Shown: one piece after another, positions 1-9,359 of the stretch
How the letters are laid out: each line of letters begins with the position of its first letter
Position numbering within the stretch: position 1 is the stretch's first letter
DNA from: a virus
Strand: one strand, 5' to 3'
DNA: 64,000 bases
Virus record (IMG/VR): IMGVR_UViG_3300028176_000002
Coordinates: 32,497-96,496 of that record
Made by a program: the position numbers and the translations under genes
The notes under the pieces: model-generated
What the model was told of the DNA's origin: nothing
Database searches by the model: none
What the model saw: only the letters and a program-made list of their open reading frames with translations

Positions 1-710
1 TTTCTAAGTAATTTTAAATAATCACCTAATCTTTTTCTATATTCTTTATATTCATCCCCACCAGCAGCATTATTCTTTTTAAATTTAATAGAATTAGTCC
101 AAAATACTTTAACATTACGTTTCTGTAATTCTAAAAACGCTAATTCATGTTCTCCTAGTTTAAATTCCACATCCCATAAGTCTGTGATGCTATTAGTTTT
201 AGCTAAAAATATGTTCATACATATATCTACTTTTTGGAAAGATAAGTTATTAGAAATCATATAATCCTCAGATTTCTTAAAATGAATTCCTTTATTATCA
301 ACATACATATAAAAATTCCATGGAGCTTTGGCATTCTCTAATTCAAATCCAACTACACCATAATTAGATTCAGAATTTAAGAAATCTATAATAGGTTCAA
401 AATTATATTTTTCAGTAAACTGAATTGAATCAGAAGAAACTAAACAATAATCATATCCCAATTCTTTAGCCTTATTAACCAAGAAATTTCTAGCATAACT
501 AAGTCCGCAATCAAAAGGAAGATAATATACTTCACAGGGAATCTGGGATTTAAAATAATCATATGTTATAATCTTTTCATCCGTTTGATATCCCTGGTCT
601 GCAATTAAAACTATACACTCTTCTGTATAATTATCTACAATAGATTGTACCGTTTTGTACAATGCGTAATCTCTTAAAAATGTGGTTATAAGTATTGCTA
701 CTTTATTCAC
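1..710 (-). CDS. GT2-type glycosyltransferase, partial (3' end outside window)
   Basis: The reading frame opens at a GTG directly after TGGAGGATTA, a strong ribosome binding site, and runs off the left edge without a stop. The N-terminus (VNKVAILITTFLRD) and the later segment DCGLSYARN match the donor-binding start and conserved core of family 2 glycosyltransferases; the same ARN block recurs in the GT domain of the 635-residue protein at 2809-4716. It probably transfers a sugar in the cytoplasm. Acceptor and donor cannot be told from the sequence. The start overlaps the preceding small ORF's TAG by one base. Confidence 0.75.
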   Translation of the reverse strand, partial: MNKVAILITTFLRDYALYKTVQSIVDNYTEECIVLIADQGYQTDEKIITYDYFKSQIPCEVYYLPFDCGLSYARNFLVNKAKELGYDYCLVSSDSIQFTEKYNFEPIIDFLNSESNYGVVGFELENAKAPWNFYMYVDNKGIHFKKSEDYMISNNLSFQKVDICMNIFLAKTNSITDLWDVEFKLGEHELAFLELQKRNVKVFWTNSIKFKKNNAAGGDEYKEYRKRLGDYLKLLR

Positions 711-883
711 TAATCCTCCAAGTTTACTTCAATAATCGAGGCATTCCAGTAACTGTTTCCCATTAATGGGGTATTTGTTCTTTTGCAACATGTTTCTGCC
801 TTCTTTTTTGAGAGAAATGCTTTTGCAATATGGTGAAAATTTTCTCCTGAATTATATACCACTAAATACACTATTTTACCCAT
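710..883 (-). CDS. 57-residue conserved-type phage small protein
   Basis: Starts with MGKIVYLVVYNSGENFH and ends EVNLED. It has a good GGGAGGAATT ribosome binding site, and its ATG overlaps the stop of the gene before it (ATGGGTAA), so translational coupling is likely. It resembles short phage proteins that begin with a YLV-type strand and end in an EV(N/E)L motif; no function is known to me. Its place between two glycosyltransferase genes in a tight operon supports it as real. Confidence 0.6.
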   Translation of the reverse strand: MGKIVYLVVYNSGENFHHIAKAFLSKKKAETCCKRTNTPLMGNSYWNASIIEVNLED

Positions 884-2816
884 TTTTTAATTCCTCCCAG
901 GTCTGTTTAAATGTTTTTTCTAAATAAGCAACTACAGGTATAGGAACATTAATATTTAAATCATAAAGTTTAGCGGGTTTAATGATACGTTTTGGCTCTA
1001 CTTTAATATTAAGCAATTCTTTGCAGTATTCAAATGTTTTTAGAATCAATTCTTTTTCATTTAGAGTAGAAACACCTATATACAGTTTATCGGAAACTAT
1101 GTCTTTTTTGGTAACTGCTTCTAAGCAAGAGTAATTCAATAACCAGAAAACAATAGAATTTTTATTTAGATAATTAATAATCTTAATAATAATTTCCTTC
1201 TGCTCTATATTTATTTTATTAACTTTATTGTATTCTACTGTTTCGAGTTTTTGAATTTTAATTTCAGGGGGTTTTGGTGTATTAGAATCTAAAGGTAAAT
1301 AAGTAACTGGAGTTATAGTGTTTGCTGTTTTTTCTAATTGATATAATGAACTCTTATTAAACGTATAAAAATCAGCGACATTCCAATATACTTTTAGATA
1401 ATCTAACTCTTTTTTTCTTGTCCTTAATGCATTATAAGTAGGATTTTTATTATCATGAACGTGTTTAATTTCTGTTTCAGGACAGAACCCAACAGTATAA
1501 TTAGTTTTTGTTTTAACTAACAAATATACATGCGTATGTTCTATTGTTTTAACATTGTCATCAAAAATATTTGGTACTTCTCTTTTCCACATGGTAAAAT
1601 CAGATACTATATTTGCTCTAAGAAATTTAGTTCCTTTGCTAGTAAATTCCCATTTAGCTAGATTTTTTTCGATTAAATAGTCTAGGGGGAAGTAACAAAT
1701 TTTATTATCTGCTCTATTTAAAAAATATGAATAAGAACCTGTAGTAGCGTATCCTTCTAAGTTTCCACCCACTATACCCAAAGCTGGGTTTTCTTCCAGT
1801 ATTTCTCTAAGTTTATATAAGTTAGTCTTATAAGTAGCCTGGAAATCATCTTCCATATATACTAGATACTTTTCTTTACATAATTCTTTTAAAATTCTTC
1901 TAGTTTTACTAATTCCGCTATCATACGGTATATATTTAATTGTATGACCGAGTTTAGTTAATTTAGCATATAATTTATCCTTTTTTTCGGAATGTTCCCC
2001 CTGGTCAACAATATACATTTTAAATTCCTGTAGATGCAATAGTATGGAGTCTATTAATCTAAAAAGAGATTCATCTCTTAAAAATGTAGAGATTCCGAGT
2101 CCAATATCTTTATTTCTACTACTTTTAATTAAATTTATACCTAGATATTTAATTTTCCAATCAATATCTGACATTTCTTTTCCAGTTACCTTTTCCAGAC
2201 CGTCATCTACGTTTTCTCTAACATAGAAAATATCAGGATAAAATACAAAATTAAATTTTGCTTGTTTAACTCGAATCCAAAATTCCCAGTCTTCATATGG
2301 TATATTTTTATATCCCTTAACTTTTGACCATACGGATTTTTTTAATAGACTGGAACCTGTTAAACGGTTATAATTAACCAAATCTTCTAATGTAAAAGTT
2401 TCATGACCCCAATCAAATGTTTTATTATGAAGGTTAGATTTTAAATTTTTTAGTGTAATTTTATAATTAATTACGTCTGCTTCTGGATGTTTCGCTATAT
2501 GTTTTTTTAAACTTTCCAGTGGATTTTTTGTATAGTAATCATCGTCATCTAGGAACGTAATCCATTCAGATGTACAGTTCTTTATTCCTGTATTCCGTGC
2601 TTCTCCAAGACCTCTATTCGAGCCATGCTCAATATATTTTATTTTTGGATAACAAGAAAGTATATTTTTAATATAATCAGTATGTTCTTTATCAGAACCA
2701 TCATTGACGAGTATTACTTCATCAAATTCTACGAAATATACAGAATCTAAGGCTCGTTTTAACCATGCAGTTCTATTATAGGTAGGTATAATTAAACTAA
2801 TCGTAGGGTTATACAT
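876..2816 (-). CDS. multidomain GT2 glycosyltransferase with a degenerate LicD-like tail
   Basis: About 646 residues from MYNPTISLIIPTYN. That ATG follows GGAGGGAAA and overlaps the stop of the gene before it (ATGTATAA); a longer frame exists but has no ribosome binding site. Residues 1-220 are a GT2 domain (IIPTYNR, VNDGSD, the DDDD acidic cluster for metal-nucleotide binding). About 235-450 hold a second GT-like domain (GISTFLRDE, EDDFQA). The last 120 residues look like a worn nucleotidyltransferase/LicD-like fold lacking the usual GTLLG and DxD signature. Inferred role: surface glycan synthesis. Substrates are unknown. Confidence 0.75.
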   Translation of the reverse strand: MYNPTISLIIPTYNRTAWLKRALDSVYFVEFDEVILVNDGSDKEHTDYIKNILSCYPKIKYIEHGSNRGLGEARNTGIKNCTSEWITFLDDDDYYTKNPLESLKKHIAKHPEADVINYKITLKNLKSNLHNKTFDWGHETFTLEDLVNYNRLTGSSLLKKSVWSKVKGYKNIPYEDWEFWIRVKQAKFNFVFYPDIFYVRENVDDGLEKVTGKEMSDIDWKIKYLGINLIKSSRNKDIGLGISTFLRDESLFRLIDSILLHLQEFKMYIVDQGEHSEKKDKLYAKLTKLGHTIKYIPYDSGISKTRRILKELCKEKYLVYMEDDFQATYKTNLYKLREILEENPALGIVGGNLEGYATTGSYSYFLNRADNKICYFPLDYLIEKNLAKWEFTSKGTKFLRANIVSDFTMWKREVPNIFDDNVKTIEHTHVYLLVKTKTNYTVGFCPETEIKHVHDNKNPTYNALRTRKKELDYLKVYWNVADFYTFNKSSLYQLEKTANTITPVTYLPLDSNTPKPPEIKIQKLETVEYNKVNKINIEQKEIIIKIINYLNKNSIVFWLLNYSCLEAVTKKDIVSDKLYIGVSTLNEKELILKTFEYCKELLNIKVEPKRIIKPAKLYDLNINVPIPVVAYLEKTFKQTWEELKNG

Positions 2817-4716
2817 TTTCCCTCCGATTTTCTTTATAATTAATAATAGCACTCTCTCCGAGTGTATACCCTTTTTCAATACCGTATTTTTCGTATATAA
2901 AATTATAATACATTCTTTTTCTCATTTCACGGTATTTTTCATCATCTACTGGATGCTGGTGTTCAATTAAAACATCTGGAATAAACGCTATTTTAACATT
3001 GCTATTTAATTTTATATTTAAGAAAAAATCCATGTGTTCAGAATGTATTTTATGTTTGATATCCCAGGGATTATTTTTTAAGACTTCAGTTTTAGCTAAA
3101 AAGAAGTTATAAATGATGTCGCATATACCATATTTTATTTGATTTATCTGGTGAGGTTCTATAGTTTTATTATCTACTAATTTATTCCACTCTATCGAAA
3201 GTAAAATTTTATCTAGTATGAACAAAAATTTCTCATAAGATTTTACTTGACCTTCTTGCCACAATCTTCCGCCCACTATTCCAATATCTTTATTAGCTGA
3301 AAAAACCTCCATCATATTATATATATTCGTGTTACGTGTTAGAATAAAATCATCTTCTAATAATAAAGTATACTGCGTTTTTACCTGCTTAACTAACTCA
3401 TTTCGGGCATAACTTAGTCCACAGTCTTCTGGTAGTTGTAAAACAGTAACGTTTTCATGTGTTATATTTATAGGTTCTTTATTTTGACTTCCTATAATTA
3501 GAGGAATATCTGGGTATAAATTACAGAAGGATTTAACTAACCTATCTAATGACTTTTCTCTATTTAAAGTAGTAACTACTGCAGTAATTGCAGAATAAGT
3601 GTTATCTGTATTAGAAAACTGTGTAAATTCCCAACCTGGATTAGGTATTCTCCAACTTTCGCCATATAAATAGGCTAAATATTTTTCTGACTCATTTGGC
3701 ACTCTAAATTTAGTTCCTAAGAAATCGATATATTTTAGAGGAACTATTAAATCTAGCGGAACTTTCATTCTCCATTCTTCATTCCAGTGTTTATGTATTC
3801 TATTGGGTTTATAAGAATAACAGTATGAATATTTTTCATCTGAAGTATGAAAAAATAAATCTACGTGTGGATGATTAGTATTTCCTTTATATACCGCCAA
3901 TTCCTTATCCCACTGATATTTATATTTAAAATCTGACTTATCCAAAATTTCCTTTACCTTCCATCTATCGTTTATATCCAAACTTATATCAATATCGTTT
4001 GGGTCGTGTGCTATAAAATCTTTATCTCTCACTGCACCTAATAGAGTACCTGTTTGTAACCAGAATTGAATACCATTAAAATCTAGAAGAGATTTTAAAT
4101 CTAATAGCAATTCTTTTTGTGTGAATATTTTGTTGGTAGGGACACTTCTAACTCCATTAAAATATTGGTATAACTGTTTGTTTGGTACTGCGGGTTTATA
4201 CGATAATGGAGTTATCCATTTTTTCCCATATAGCACTTCTAGCATTTTCTCTGGATTCTTAGGTATATTAAATATTTCTCCCTTTAATTCTATTTGTTTA
4301 AAGGGCAGTATATCTTCTTTATTTAATTCCCCATTAATATGATAAAAAGTATAGAATTTATCATCTTCTCCAATCCAACCGTGCCATCCGTCAAACCAAT
4401 TCTTTTCAACAAAATAATGGTTTTGTCCTAAAAAATGTAAATCTCCGCATAACCGTTTTTCGTTATGAAATTTATTATCAATATCAATTATCTGTTTTTT
4501 TACTTCTTCTTTAATATTTACAGTATGAAAAATAATAATATCAAAATCATTGTCAGATAAGATTAAATCTCTTTCTCGCATAGCACCAAGAAGAGTACCG
4601 CCATATAAGAGAATATCATACCCCATTTTCTTAAAATCGGTTTCTAATGTTTTAAGTTTTTTAATTGCTGAATCTTTATCTTCTTCGGTCCAATCTCTAA
4701 AAAATGGGTAACTCAT
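2809..4716 (-). CDS. LicD-LicD-GT2 fusion protein (nucleotidyltransferase plus glycosyltransferase)
   Basis: 635 residues. Two tandem LicD-type domains are visible: YGGTLLGAMRERD with DNDFDI near residues 40-65, and QTGTLLGAVRDKDF with DPNDIDISL near 220-250. LicD (fukutin-like) proteins attach phosphocholine or similar groups to glycans. The C-terminal third is a GT2 domain (TTLNREKSLDR, CGLSYARNE, LLEDDF). The start has an AGAGGAG site and a TAATG overlap with the cytidylyltransferase before it. The fusion suggests one protein that builds and decorates a surface polymer. The exact substrate is unknown. Confidence 0.75.
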   Translation of the reverse strand: MSYPFFRDWTEEDKDSAIKKLKTLETDFKKMGYDILLYGGTLLGAMRERDLILSDNDFDIIIFHTVNIKEEVKKQIIDIDNKFHNEKRLCGDLHFLGQNHYFVEKNWFDGWHGWIGEDDKFYTFYHINGELNKEDILPFKQIELKGEIFNIPKNPEKMLEVLYGKKWITPLSYKPAVPNKQLYQYFNGVRSVPTNKIFTQKELLLDLKSLLDFNGIQFWLQTGTLLGAVRDKDFIAHDPNDIDISLDINDRWKVKEILDKSDFKYKYQWDKELAVYKGNTNHPHVDLFFHTSDEKYSYCYSYKPNRIHKHWNEEWRMKVPLDLIVPLKYIDFLGTKFRVPNESEKYLAYLYGESWRIPNPGWEFTQFSNTDNTYSAITAVVTTLNREKSLDRLVKSFCNLYPDIPLIIGSQNKEPINITHENVTVLQLPEDCGLSYARNELVKQVKTQYTLLLEDDFILTRNTNIYNMMEVFSANKDIGIVGGRLWQEGQVKSYEKFLFILDKILLSIEWNKLVDNKTIEPHQINQIKYGICDIIYNFFLAKTEVLKNNPWDIKHKIHSEHMDFFLNIKLNSNVKIAFIPDVLIEHQHPVDDEKYREMRKRMYYNFIYEKYGIEKGYTLGESAIINYKENRRENV

Positions 4717-5180
4717 TAATTACTCCTCTTTGCTTGCGATTTAATAATACGCACCGCACTGTTAATAATCTTTTCTTTAATTTTAGAAGATGATAATCGC
4801 TTAGTATAAGGGATAAAAGCAATCTTATTATTATCTCTAAGCCAATTTATGCCGGGATTATCTTTTCGATTCTTCCAATCATCTCCTACAACGAATAAAT
4901 CCGCTTTCAATTGGATAAATTGTTCAATATCTACTAATTTAGTTTGCTTAACAACCTTATCCACTATCTTTAATTCTTTAATAATAGCAGTCCTATCTTT
5001 ATAGCAGATTATAGGACGCATGCCTTTATGCTGTAAAATGAGGGAATCTGTAGAAACCCCTACAATCAGATAGGTTCCCATTGCCTTAGCTTGTTTAAGG
5101 ACATTGATATGCCCAAAATGAAGTAAATCGAATGAGCCGGCAGTGAATATTACTTTAATTTTTGATGACATTTTACGCAT
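4716..5180 (-). CDS. TagD/RfaE-type cytidylyltransferase
   Basis: About 154 residues. FTAGSFDLLHFGHINVL is the nucleotidyltransferase signature with the HxGH active-site motif, and a relaxed ISSSxxK-like motif (LSSSKIK) lies near the end, as in glycerol-3-phosphate or heptose cytidylyltransferases. Such enzymes make CDP-activated alcohols or sugars from CTP. The start at MRKMSSK is chosen because GGGGAAT precedes it; it lies inside the 3' end of the HNH gene. The neighbouring LicD-type proteins could use the CDP-activated product (inference). Confidence 0.75.
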   Translation of the reverse strand: MRKMSSKIKVIFTAGSFDLLHFGHINVLKQAKAMGTYLIVGVSTDSLILQHKGMRPIICYKDRTAIIKELKIVDKVVKQTKLVDIEQFIQLKADLFVVGDDWKNRKDNPGINWLRDNNKIAFIPYTKRLSSSKIKEKIINSAVRIIKSQAKRSN

Positions 5181-5788
5181 AGTGTAATTCCCCAGATAAT
5201 GTTCCACATTAATTTGCAACTTCTAATGTCAATAATGGATTTTAATTGATACATTTCTATTATACAAACAACTGGTATTTTATGATGAGCATTTATATTG
5301 CCTTTTGCACCACATACTTGGCAAGTATAATCATCTCGTTTAAACACCCTATTTCTCCAATTCTTATATTTTAACGAAGCGTAAACCAACAAATTTAAAG
5401 TTGTTCTTCCACCTTTCCAATTCGGATTTTTATTTCCACTTATGTCATTATTTTTATAATATAATTTTTTATTACAGCTTTTACAACGTAAACTAATCCC
5501 TTTACCTAATTTCTTTTCACAATCAAGACAAAATTCTACTTTGCAATATTTTCCATGTTTAAAACTTGGAGCAGATGTACCATTTTTACCAAACATAGGA
5601 TTATTTACTCCAGCCATTTCTTTGCTCCGTTTTTCTTTTTGCTTTTTACTAAACCTGAATCCAAACATAGGATTTCCTGTTCCCGCCAACGTCTTATAAT
5701 AACATTCACGACATAATTTATTACTGTTATAATGAGCAGTTTTAGATAGTTTTTTATCGCATCGAAGACAGTAGACTGATTTAATCAT
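5150..5788 (-). CDS. HNH homing endonuclease with NUMOD3 repeats
   Basis: About 212 residues. Two NPMFG motifs and NPNWKGG are NUMOD3-type DNA-binding repeats; zinc-type Cys pairs occur throughout; the C-terminus has RDDYTCQVCG, NAHHK and a final CVKCH, the HNH nuclease core. Inferred role: a free-standing site-specific endonuclease that spreads itself. It sits in the operon with a 31-base overlap into the cytidylyltransferase. The ATG used (MIKSVY) overlaps the previous stop. Confidence 0.8.
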   Translation of the reverse strand: MIKSVYCLRCDKKLSKTAHYNSNKLCRECYYKTLAGTGNPMFGFRFSKKQKEKRSKEMAGVNNPMFGKNGTSAPSFKHGKYCKVEFCLDCEKKLGKGISLRCKSCNKKLYYKNNDISGNKNPNWKGGRTTLNLLVYASLKYKNWRNRVFKRDDYTCQVCGAKGNINAHHKIPVVCIIEMYQLKSIIDIRSCKLMWNIIWGITLCVKCHQKLK

Positions 5789-6275
5789 CAAAAAGCACCA
5801 AACCTATTCTGTAGAAGTAGTCTTTTACTGGAAACTTTAAATTTAATTTGGTTATTTTTTTAACCGCAGCGACTACATCTAGTCCTGTTCCCTCCAATGG
5901 AATGATTGCCTTATCAGGAAATCGACATGGAAACGAACATACATCGCAATTCTTGCAGGAGCCAGCACCAAAACATACTCCAAAATGCCCATCTGATAAT
6001 AGTTTTGCTCTAATTGCGAATAATTTGTCCTGTATTTCTTTACTAGATGAAACTCCCAATTCTTTCCAATTTTCAGGATTTTCTATCAAAAATTTCTTAA
6101 ATACCAGTGCCCCATGCTCAAATTTAGGTAGAATCTTTTTATAATAGCTTACTGATTCAATAAAAGGGGGACACTGTGCCTTGAACCCGTACCTTTTACA
6201 GCTTTTACAGTATTCTCTTACTTTATCACTAAAAAATTCTTCCAATATCTTCGGGTCAAACATTATCTGTTTCAT
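5781..6275 (-). CDS. DUF2284-type predicted metal-binding protein
   Basis: About 164 residues, cysteine rich in the DUF2284 pattern: CKSCKRYG and CPPF near the N-terminus, then GAGSCKNCDVCSFPCRFPDKA and LEGTGLDV. The family is found in bacteria and archaea and is thought to bind metal or an Fe-S centre; its reaction is unknown. The start MKQIMFD has AGGAGGGAAGTT before it. It lies between an HNH gene and an SDR with ATGA-type coupling. A DUF2284 gene in a phage is unusual and suggests capture from a host. Confidence 0.7.
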   Translation of the reverse strand: MKQIMFDPKILEEFFSDKVREYCKSCKRYGFKAQCPPFIESVSYYKKILPKFEHGALVFKKFLIENPENWKELGVSSSKEIQDKLFAIRAKLLSDGHFGVCFGAGSCKNCDVCSFPCRFPDKAIIPLEGTGLDVVAAVKKITKLNLKFPVKDYFYRIGLVLFDD

Positions 6276-6883
6276 AACTTCCCTCCTATAATAATTTCGG
6301 GTACTGAACATTCTTTCGGTAACTTAATTAACATTTTAATTATCTTTGCAATTTCTTTCGTTGAAACTGTTTTAAAATTACCCGGGCAAACAATTGTACT
6401 GTAAATTCTCGGGTTATATTCAGCATTGATACATTGCGTAAGTCCTCTAAGAGCAAATTTAGACATAGTATAAATAGATTTATTTGGTGCTCCTGTAATA
6501 GACCTAGTAGAACCAATGTTAAGTATTAATCCTTCTTTCATTAATTTAATTGCTTCTTGGGTCATATAAAATGTTCCTTTAATATTTAAATCAATTAATC
6601 TCTCAATTTCAAATGGCGGATACGCTGTTAATGGACGAAATTCTCCTAGCATACCTGCATTGTTTATTAGAACATCAATCCTTCCCCATTTTTCAAAAGT
6701 TTTGTACATCAATATCCCAGCATCACCTTGATTGGTTATGTCTCCTTTAACAACCAGACGGTTTTTAGATTCGATATTATAAGAACTCCGGCTTATAGTT
6801 GCAATGTTATACTCGGATAAAGATTGCATAATATCTTTTCCTAATCCCCTACTCGTTCCTGAAATAACGATTACTTTTTTCAT
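6272..6883 (-). CDS. short-chain dehydrogenase/reductase (SDR)
   Basis: 203 residues with the Rossmann start VISGTSRGLGKD, the NNAG motif, a Ser in LNIGSTRS and the catalytic pair YTMSK. These are the marks of NAD(P)-dependent SDRs, which reduce or oxidise sugars and many small molecules. At about 200 residues it is somewhat shorter than the usual 240-260, with a trimmed C-terminus. The setting among glycosyltransferases suggests nucleotide-sugar modification, but the substrate is not shown. Confidence 0.8.
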   Translation of the reverse strand: MKKVIVISGTSRGLGKDIMQSLSEYNIATISRSSYNIESKNRLVVKGDITNQGDAGILMYKTFEKWGRIDVLINNAGMLGEFRPLTAYPPFEIERLIDLNIKGTFYMTQEAIKLMKEGLILNIGSTRSITGAPNKSIYTMSKFALRGLTQCINAEYNPRIYSTIVCPGNFKTVSTKEIAKIIKMLIKLPKECSVPEIIIGGKL

Positions 6884-7569
6884 TAAAATTCCTTCTGTTT
6901 ATTATTTAGATATTTATCTTTTTTTATTAAGTTATCTTTCGCCCACAAGGGCTGTAAATTCGTGTAATTAAAACATTTACGCTGTTCGTCGGGTTTACTT
7001 AAATCGAACGATGCACATGGTTTTATGTGGTCGCAATGTATTTCCCCATTTAATACTTTATCCCATTTCATTCCTTGTGTAAATTTAGATTGATAATATT
7101 TAATGAAAAACGATATGGAACACCCTAGCAAATCTATAGTAGACATTGATTTGTTTTTTCCTCTTAAAACATTGCCAACCCGATTTCTTAAACAACAAGC
7201 AATTTTAAAGTTAATATCTGTTTTTAATCTATTTTTTACATATTCTCTTGCAACCTCTGCTATTCTTTTTTTGTTATTTTTCCTATATTTAGTCATATAA
7301 ACTTGATTTTCTTTTGCATTATTCTTTTTCCATTCTTTTGAAAGTTCATTTAATTTTTCTTTATGAGTTTCATAGTATTCTTTTGTTATTTTTGTAATGT
7401 GTGTGTGATTCAGTTTTAAGTATTTTTTCCTATCTTTTTTATGCAGTTTTTGATATAATTTACTTCTACTTAAATTTGCCTGTTTAGCACATATATAAGA
7501 ACAGTATTTTTGATTGTTGGATTTTCTTTTGTAAATGCATTTACAAACTATACAAGTTTTATTGTTCAT
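6883..7569 (-). CDS. HNH endonuclease, multicopy family A (copy 1)
   Basis: 228 residues. An N-terminal zinc finger with Cys pairs (CIVCK, KYCSYIC), a long basic helical linker, then LLGCSI, HCDHIKPCASFDL, EQRKCF and YTNLQPLWAKDN. The same C-terminal block occurs in the genes at 31415, 34376, 42269 and 43857 and in a remnant at 57236, so this is one homing-endonuclease family spread through the genome. It sits between the SDR and a small membrane protein without breaking either gene. Confidence 0.85.
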   Translation of the reverse strand: MNNKTCIVCKCIYKRKSNNQKYCSYICAKQANLSRSKLYQKLHKKDRKKYLKLNHTHITKITKEYYETHKEKLNELSKEWKKNNAKENQVYMTKYRKNNKKRIAEVAREYVKNRLKTDINFKIACCLRNRVGNVLRGKNKSMSTIDLLGCSISFFIKYYQSKFTQGMKWDKVLNGEIHCDHIKPCASFDLSKPDEQRKCFNYTNLQPLWAKDNLIKKDKYLNNKQKEF

Positions 7570-7763
7570 TATAAATTTTTTGCTCTCGGTTTTGGCACTA
7601 ATATAAAATTACTATCTTCGTTTGCATACACAGAACCTTTTCTAGTTAATTTATTAAGTTCTTTTATTAAATTAGGAAGATATTTAATCTTCTTCCAATC
7701 ATATGTAAGCATGATTAGAAATGCTGCCCACAATAATATCGTCCAACTAATTCTTTTTCTCAT
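7569..7763 (-). CDS. small single-span membrane protein (64 aa)
   Basis: Starts MRKRISWTILLWAAFLIML, a basic N-terminus followed by one hydrophobic helix, then a polar tail. GGAAGG precedes the ATG, which lies within the end of the phosphoesterase gene. No family recognised. Confidence 0.55.
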   Translation of the reverse strand: MRKRISWTILLWAAFLIMLTYDWKKIKYLPNLIKELNKLTRKGSVYANEDSNFILVPKPRAKNL

Positions 7764-8298
7764 ATGCCTTCCCACTTTTTTGCCATACGCTATAGGCTTG
7801 GTTAATGTCATTAATATCCACTGGTTGAAATTCCCAGCAATCCACTGATAAATCTACAATTACTGATTTCTTACCTAATCTTTTAAATACCCCCTCATTT
7901 CCATGAGTATGTCCGCAGAAATTAAATTTAAAATCATCTCTTGCATGTCTCGGATTGTGAGTCATATGAATCTTATGACCCCCAAAATTCACATTAATAG
8001 ATTCAATAATTGTTTTAGTGCCATTATTTGAATCATGATTTCCATCAATAAAAATAATATTTCTACATTTTATCTGATTTCTATAATAATCAAAGGCATT
8101 CTGAGGTGCATCTTTTGCCTCAGTGGATTTCTTCATGCAAAAATCTCCCAGAAAAAATAATACATCATTCTCATCAATCAATTCATTACAGTTTCTAATA
8201 ATAGTTTCATCCATCTCTAAAGTGGTTTTAAATGGGCGTTTGCAGTATTCAATTATTTTTCCATGCCCGAGATGAAAATCCGATGCGAACCAGTTCAC
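7747..8298 (-). CDS. calcineurin-like metallophosphoesterase
   Basis: 183 residues with the full two-metal phosphoesterase motif set: SDFHLGH, LGDF, DGNHD and GHTHG. It starts at a GTG that overlaps the previous stop (GTGA) behind GGAGAAAAAG. Small phage enzymes of this type remove phosphates from nucleotides or cyclic phosphodiesters; which substrate applies here is not visible. Soluble and cytoplasmic, with no signal peptide. Confidence 0.85.
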   Translation of the reverse strand: MNWFASDFHLGHGKIIEYCKRPFKTTLEMDETIIRNCNELIDENDVLFFLGDFCMKKSTEAKDAPQNAFDYYRNQIKCRNIIFIDGNHDSNNGTKTIIESINVNFGGHKIHMTHNPRHARDDFKFNFCGHTHGNEGVFKRLGKKSVIVDLSVDCWEFQPVDINDINQAYSVWQKSGKAYEKKN

Positions 8299-8777
8299 CT
8301 TTTTCTCCTTTTTATTATTTGTCCTACTTTAATCATTTCGCTATATGTTAAATATTTGCTCTTTATTGAATTACATATAGAACAACATAGTGCTATATTA
8401 TCAATGCAATAACCTCTAAGACTATCTTTTCTGTCTATTGTTAAACGATGGAAAACACCTTTTATATCTTTTATTGCTTCCGCTTCTGATTTACCGCAGT
8501 AAACACATAACTTTTCTTGTTTCTCATACCACATTATAAAATCTTCTTTATTCAAATTAAATTCAACTGCTCTCTGTTTTGCATGTGCTTTTAATGCTTT
8601 ATATATTCCCGCAGAGGAATACCAATATTTTTTTGCGGAAAGTTTTTGTTTAGGGTGTTGCCAATTTTTCCTGCAGCACGAATTACACCAATAATGCAAA
8701 CCAAATTTATCGTTCCCCCGATTAAACTGGTTAAATTTTTTATTTGATTTACATTTACTGCATATTTTACTTCGCAT
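8295..8777 (-). CDS. HNH endonuclease (zinc-ribbon type)
   Basis: 160 residues. N-terminal CSKCK and CNSCC pairs, then LCVYCGKSEAEA, RLTIDRKDS, GYCIDNIALCC and CNSIKS, which is the DRxD-x-GY-x-N-x-CC-x-CN core of small HNH nucleases. Unlike family A it has no LLGCSI block, so it is a separate lineage. Inferred to be a free-standing homing endonuclease coupled to the phosphoesterase start. Confidence 0.75.
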   Translation of the reverse strand: MRSKICSKCKSNKKFNQFNRGNDKFGLHYWCNSCCRKNWQHPKQKLSAKKYWYSSAGIYKALKAHAKQRAVEFNLNKEDFIMWYEKQEKLCVYCGKSEAEAIKDIKGVFHRLTIDRKDSLRGYCIDNIALCCSICNSIKSKYLTYSEMIKVGQIIKRRKR

Positions 8778-8786
8778 TATTTCTCC

Positions 8787-9359
8787 TTATATTATTTTAT
8801 CAACAATACCGTATTGTAAAGCTTCATCCGCAAACAACCACAGTTCTCCATTCCGAATCTGATTCATTTGTTTAGCAATTAAGTGTGTTTTATTCTTTAA
8901 TATTGCATCCATTCGCTTTTCCAGCTTAATTAAGAATGTAGTTCTATCTTTAATATGGGTTAAATAATCACCAACCATATCGCTAGAACAATGTTGCATC
9001 CAAACCGCATTTCTAGTGATATAGCGTTTGTTTCCTACAACGCTAATCATCGCTGCCATTGAGCATGCTTCTCCTGTTATAATCGTATTCACAGGAGCTT
9101 TTATAGCATGAATTGTGTCGATAATTGCTAAACCATAGCAAACCATCCCTCCGGGACTATTTATTTCTAGGGTGATTGGCTTTCTTTCATCCAAATAGTT
9201 CATTGCTCTTAATTTTGAGCAAACCATATCAGAAGAAAGATTATTAATTTCATCATACAAAAGGATGTACCTATTTTTGTTTAGAATCTTATAATAAAAT
9301 TCTTCAGAATATTTATCATCCTTTTTGTCGCATTCTTCGTGCTCATCTTTTTTATACAT
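8787..9359 (-). CDS. clpP: ClpP-like serine protease
   Basis: About 190 residues from MYKKDEHEE, which has GAAGGAGGCAGTG before it. ITLEINSPGG, the nucleophile region GEACSMAAM, the His in WMQHCSS and the C-terminal ELWLFADEALQYGIVD match ClpP. ClpP forms a barrel that degrades unfolded proteins fed by Clp ATPases. No phage Clp ATPase is in this window, so it may work with a host ATPase or act as a virion-maturation-type protease; neither is proven. Confidence 0.85.
   Translation of the reverse strand: MYKKDEHEECDKKDDKYSEEFYYKILNKNRYILLYDEINNLSSDMVCSKLRAMNYLDERKPITLEINSPGGMVCYGLAIIDTIHAIKAPVNTIITGEACSMAAMISVVGNKRYITRNAVWMQHCSSDMVGDYLTHIKDRTTFLIKLEKRMDAILKNKTHLIAKQMNQIRNGELWLFADEALQYGIVDKII

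Noticed and set aside
2044-2226. Open frame of 60 codons on the plus strand inside the GT2 fusion gene
   Set aside because: No ribosome binding site, lies fully inside a well-supported minus-strand gene, low-complexity product. Same reasoning applies to other plus-strand frames inside minus-strand genes from 4 to 57 kb.
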